Of a stretch of 64,000 bases of DNA, positions 62,166 to 64,000 are shown piece by piece. This stretch comes from Luteipulveratus halotolerans. Its GTDB lineage: Bacteria > Actinomycetota > Actinomycetes > Actinomycetales > Dermatophilaceae. A model generated the notes under the pieces. The model saw only the letters and a program-made list of their open reading frames with translations, made no database searches and was not told the DNA's origin. The stretch is from positions 1,426,001 through 1,490,000 of the forward strand of contig NZ_LAIR01000002.1 of assembly GCF_001247745.1 (NCBI RefSeq), in the 5' to 3' direction. Numbering within the stretch: position 1 is the stretch's first letter; every line of letters starts with the position of its first letter. The translations under genes were made by a program, and so were the position numbers.

Positions 62166-62501
62166 ATGACGGATGACCCGCGTGCCGCCCTTTCCGCATT
62201 GGTGACATCTCTCGAACGGCACCTGGAGGCCGCGGCCGCGCGGCGCGGGGAGAACGACCCGACGGTGGTCGCCGCCTACAGGGACGTCGCCGACGCGTTC
62301 GAGACCTACGACGACGCCCTCATGGACACCTACGGCGAGGTCACCCCGTTGGAGATCTACGCCGGTGACGACGACGACTTCGACGACGAGGACGACGAGG
62401 ACGACGAGGACTTCGACGACGAGGACGACGTCGAGTACTCCGGTCTCGACGACGAGGACTACGACACCGAGGACGAGCCGGCGACGCCGACCCGCGGCTG
62501 A
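62166..62501 (+). CDS. small protein with acidic C-terminal tail (often annotated primosomal protein)
   Basis: 111 residues. The N-terminal 60 residues are helical (RAALSALVTSLERHLEAAAA, TYDDALMDTYGEVTPLEIY), followed by an almost pure Asp/Glu tract of about 35 residues interrupted by Phe. Similar actinobacterial proteins are labelled primosomal protein without functional proof. The tail could mimic DNA or bind basic proteins. Confidence 0.75.
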   Translation: MTDDPRAALSALVTSLERHLEAAAARRGENDPTVVAAYRDVADAFETYDDALMDTYGEVTPLEIYAGDDDDFDDEDDEDDEDFDDEDDVEYSGLDDEDYDTEDEPATPTRG

Positions 62502-62518
62502 GCCCCCGGCGGTCTGCC

Positions 62519-63451
62519 TCAGCCGGAGACCTCGTCGAGTGCCTGCGTCACCTGGTCGGGCACGACGAGGTCGACGGCCTTCAGCGCCGAGCGCAGCTGG
62601 GTGACGGTGCGCGCGCCGATGACTGCAGCCGCCACCGACGGGCGTGCGGTGAGCCACCCGAGAGCCACCTCTGCCGGCGTCACGCCGAGCCCGTCGGCCG
62701 CCGTGCTGACCGCCTCGACCACCGCCCGCGAGTGGTCGTCGAGGTAGGGCTCCAGCAGGCTGGGACGTTGAGCCGCGCGTGAGTCGGCGGGCACGTTGTG
62801 CCTGTACTTGCCCGTCAGGGCACCGCGCGCGAGGGGTGACCACGCGAGCAGCCCGACGCCGAGGTGGGCTGCAGCCGGGCAGACCTCCTGCTCGGCCTCG
62901 CGTCGAAGCAGGCTGTACTCGATCTCGTTGGCCACCAACGAAACTCGAGCCTGCTGCAGCAGCGCGTGCGCCCGCGTCATCTGCCACCCCTGGTAGTTGG
63001 ACACACCGACGTAGCGCGCGCGGCCGGTGGACACCGCCCACTCCAGCGCGGACAGGGTCTCCTCCAGGGCGGGCTCGTCGCTCCAGGTGTGCACCAGCCA
63101 CAGGTCGACGTACGACGTCCGCATGCGCTCCAGGGACAGGTCCAGCTGGCGCATCAACGTGCCGCGTGAGGTGTCGACGACGCGGTCGCCCGTCGTACGC
63201 GAGATGCCGGCCTTGGTGATGATCGTGAGGTCGTCGCGGTCGACCACCTCACGGGTGAGGTCGCCGATGATCTGCTCGGTCTCGCCCAGGCCGTACCCGT
63301 GCGCCGTGTCGAGGGTGTGGCCGCCACCGGCGACATAGGCCTCGAGCTGCTCTCGTGCGGTCTCGGGCTCGACGTCGGTGCCCCATCCGAGCGTGCCGAG
63401 CGTGAGGGCGGAGACGCGCAGGCCGGACCGGCCGAGAGGGAGCGAACGCAT
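62519..63451 (-). CDS. aldo/keto reductase
   Basis: 310 residues, AKR fold: [30 protein letters not shown] (catalytic Asp and Tyr), LTIITKAGI (Lys), [11 protein letters not shown] (His) and [15 protein letters not shown]-dependent carbonyl reductase of unknown substrate. The ATG at 63451 is preferred to a TTG three codons earlier. Confidence 0.9.
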   Translation of the reverse strand: MRSLPLGRSGLRVSALTLGTLGWGTDVEPETAREQLEAYVAGGGHTLDTAHGYGLGETEQIIGDLTREVVDRDDLTIITKAGISRTTGDRVVDTSRGTLMRQLDLSLERMRTSYVDLWLVHTWSDEPALEETLSALEWAVSTGRARYVGVSNYQGWQMTRAHALLQQARVSLVANEIEYSLLRREAEQEVCPAAAHLGVGLLAWSPLARGALTGKYRHNVPADSRAAQRPSLLEPYLDDHSRAVVEAVSTAADGLGVTPAEVALGWLTARPSVAAAVIGARTVTQLRSALKAVDLVVPDQVTQALDEVSG

Positions 63452-63496
63452 GGGCGGCAACCTACCGACCCCGACGCCTGCACGGTGACGAAGGGA

Positions 63497-63502
63497 TAGC
63501 GT
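63497..63502 (+). promoter_or_regulatory. -10 box (TAGCGT) of LLM oxidoreductase gene, probable leaderless start
   Basis: TAGCGT ends 8 nt before the ATG at 63511. Confidence 0.45.
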
Positions 63503-63510
63503 TCGAGACC

Positions 63511-64000
63511 ATGAGGCTCGGACTGATGGTCGGCTACTGGGGATCGGCCAAGGACACGCACGCTCACTCCCAGCTCCAGCTGGTCCAGGAGGCCGAGCGG
63601 CTCGGGTACGCCGTTGCGTGGGTTGCGGAGGCGTACGGCTCGGACGCCCCGACCGTCCTCGCCTGGCTGGGCGCCCAGACCGACCGCATCGACGTGGGCA
63701 GCGCGATCATGCAGATCCCCGCCCGCACTCCCGCGATGACCGCCATGACGGCAGCCACGCTCGACTCACTCACCGGCGGTCGGTTCCGGCTGGGGCTCGG
63801 CGTGTCCGGGCCGCAGGTGAGCGAGGGCTGGCACGGGGTGCGCTTCACCGACCCGCTCGGACGCACCCGCGAGTACGCCGAGATCGTCCGACGCGCCCTC
63901 GGCCGCGAGCGGCTGGAGTACGACGGTGAGCACTTCACGCTGCCTCTACCCGACGGTCCGGGCAAGGCACTGCACCTGACGATCCGACCCGAGCGGGCGC
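63511..64000 (+). CDS. LLM-class F420-dependent oxidoreductase, 5' part (runs off window)
   Basis: 163 codons before the window end. Luciferase-like TIM barrel: [15 protein letters not shown] start, [39 protein letters not shown] and [21 protein letters not shown], the F420/FMN-binding region of actinobacterial F420 enzymes. Substrate unknown. Confidence 0.9.
   Translation, partial: MRLGLMVGYWGSAKDTHAHSQLQLVQEAERLGYAVAWVAEAYGSDAPTVLAWLGAQTDRIDVGSAIMQIPARTPAMTAMTAATLDSLTGGRFRLGLGVSGPQVSEGWHGVRFTDPLGRTREYAEIVRRALGRERLEYDGEHFTLPLPDGPGKALHLTIRPERA

Noticed and set aside
1..64000. CRISPR array
   Set aside because: No regularly spaced repeats and no cas gene seen on either strand.

Overview
The window is a high-GC actinobacterial chromosome segment, most like Micrococcales (a Dermacoccaceae or Intrasporangiaceae relative is my guess, not shown). 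Evidence: strong G/C third positions, frequent GTG starts, many start codons 6-8 nt downstream of a TANNNT -10 box (probably leaderless mRNAs), a RNase D-DUF3000-hemE-hemY-hemQ heme neighbourhood of the coproporphyrin type, an HTH-MurA fusion protein, a DUF5703 gene next to an M20 peptidase, and several ATP-dependent DNA ligases.

Layout. 1-5.5 kb: 3' part of dxs, a phosphotransferase, a DUF2785 protein, then on the minus strand a glycerophosphodiesterase and the HTH-MurA. 5.5-8.9 kb: fadA-fadB beta-oxidation pair. 9-18.9 kb: rnd, DUF3000, EamA transporter, hemE, a yczE/yczR (MocR) divergon and a secreted C39-like peptidase lying between hemE and hemY-hemQ, then msrB. 19-21.4 kb: large secreted nuclease. 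21.5-26.5 kb: NHEJ-type locus (LigD-type polymerase, GNAT, P-loop kinase-like protein, SLOG/DUF4406-like protein, convergent LigC-type ligase) interrupted by a complete IS481-family element. 26.5-33 kb: sugar locus (GH4 glycosidase, DeoR regulator, PfkB kinase, ABC binding protein and two permeases). 33-43.8 kb: hydrolase, acyltransferase, RecQ-like helicase with a phosphoribosyltransferase-like tail, desaturase, glucose dehydrogenase-like MDR, DinB, quinone oxidoreductase, VanY-like peptidase and L,D-transpeptidase.

44-56.2 kb is a defence island, less G/C-rich than its surroundings, with nearly every gene on the minus strand and a tRNA-Leu(GAG) at its right edge. It holds (a) a TIR-caspase-SLOG operon with translational overlaps, which looks like a type IV Thoeris-like abortive-infection system with an unusual standalone SLOG component; (b) two small genes upstream of it, one made of two copies of a basic repeat; and (c) a type I restriction-modification operon hsdM-hsdS-hsdR followed by two translationally linked genes for related beta-rich proteins, one membrane-anchored. 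The first gene of the hsd operon has been split by an IS3-family element whose own orfB is frameshifted.

56.3-64 kb returns to core genes: CurA-like reductase, lysine-type permease, LigB-type ligase, M20 peptidase, DUF5703, an acidic-tail protein, an aldo/keto reductase and the 5' part of an LLM oxidoreductase. No CRISPR array, rRNA gene, integrase, Ku or replication origin was seen.
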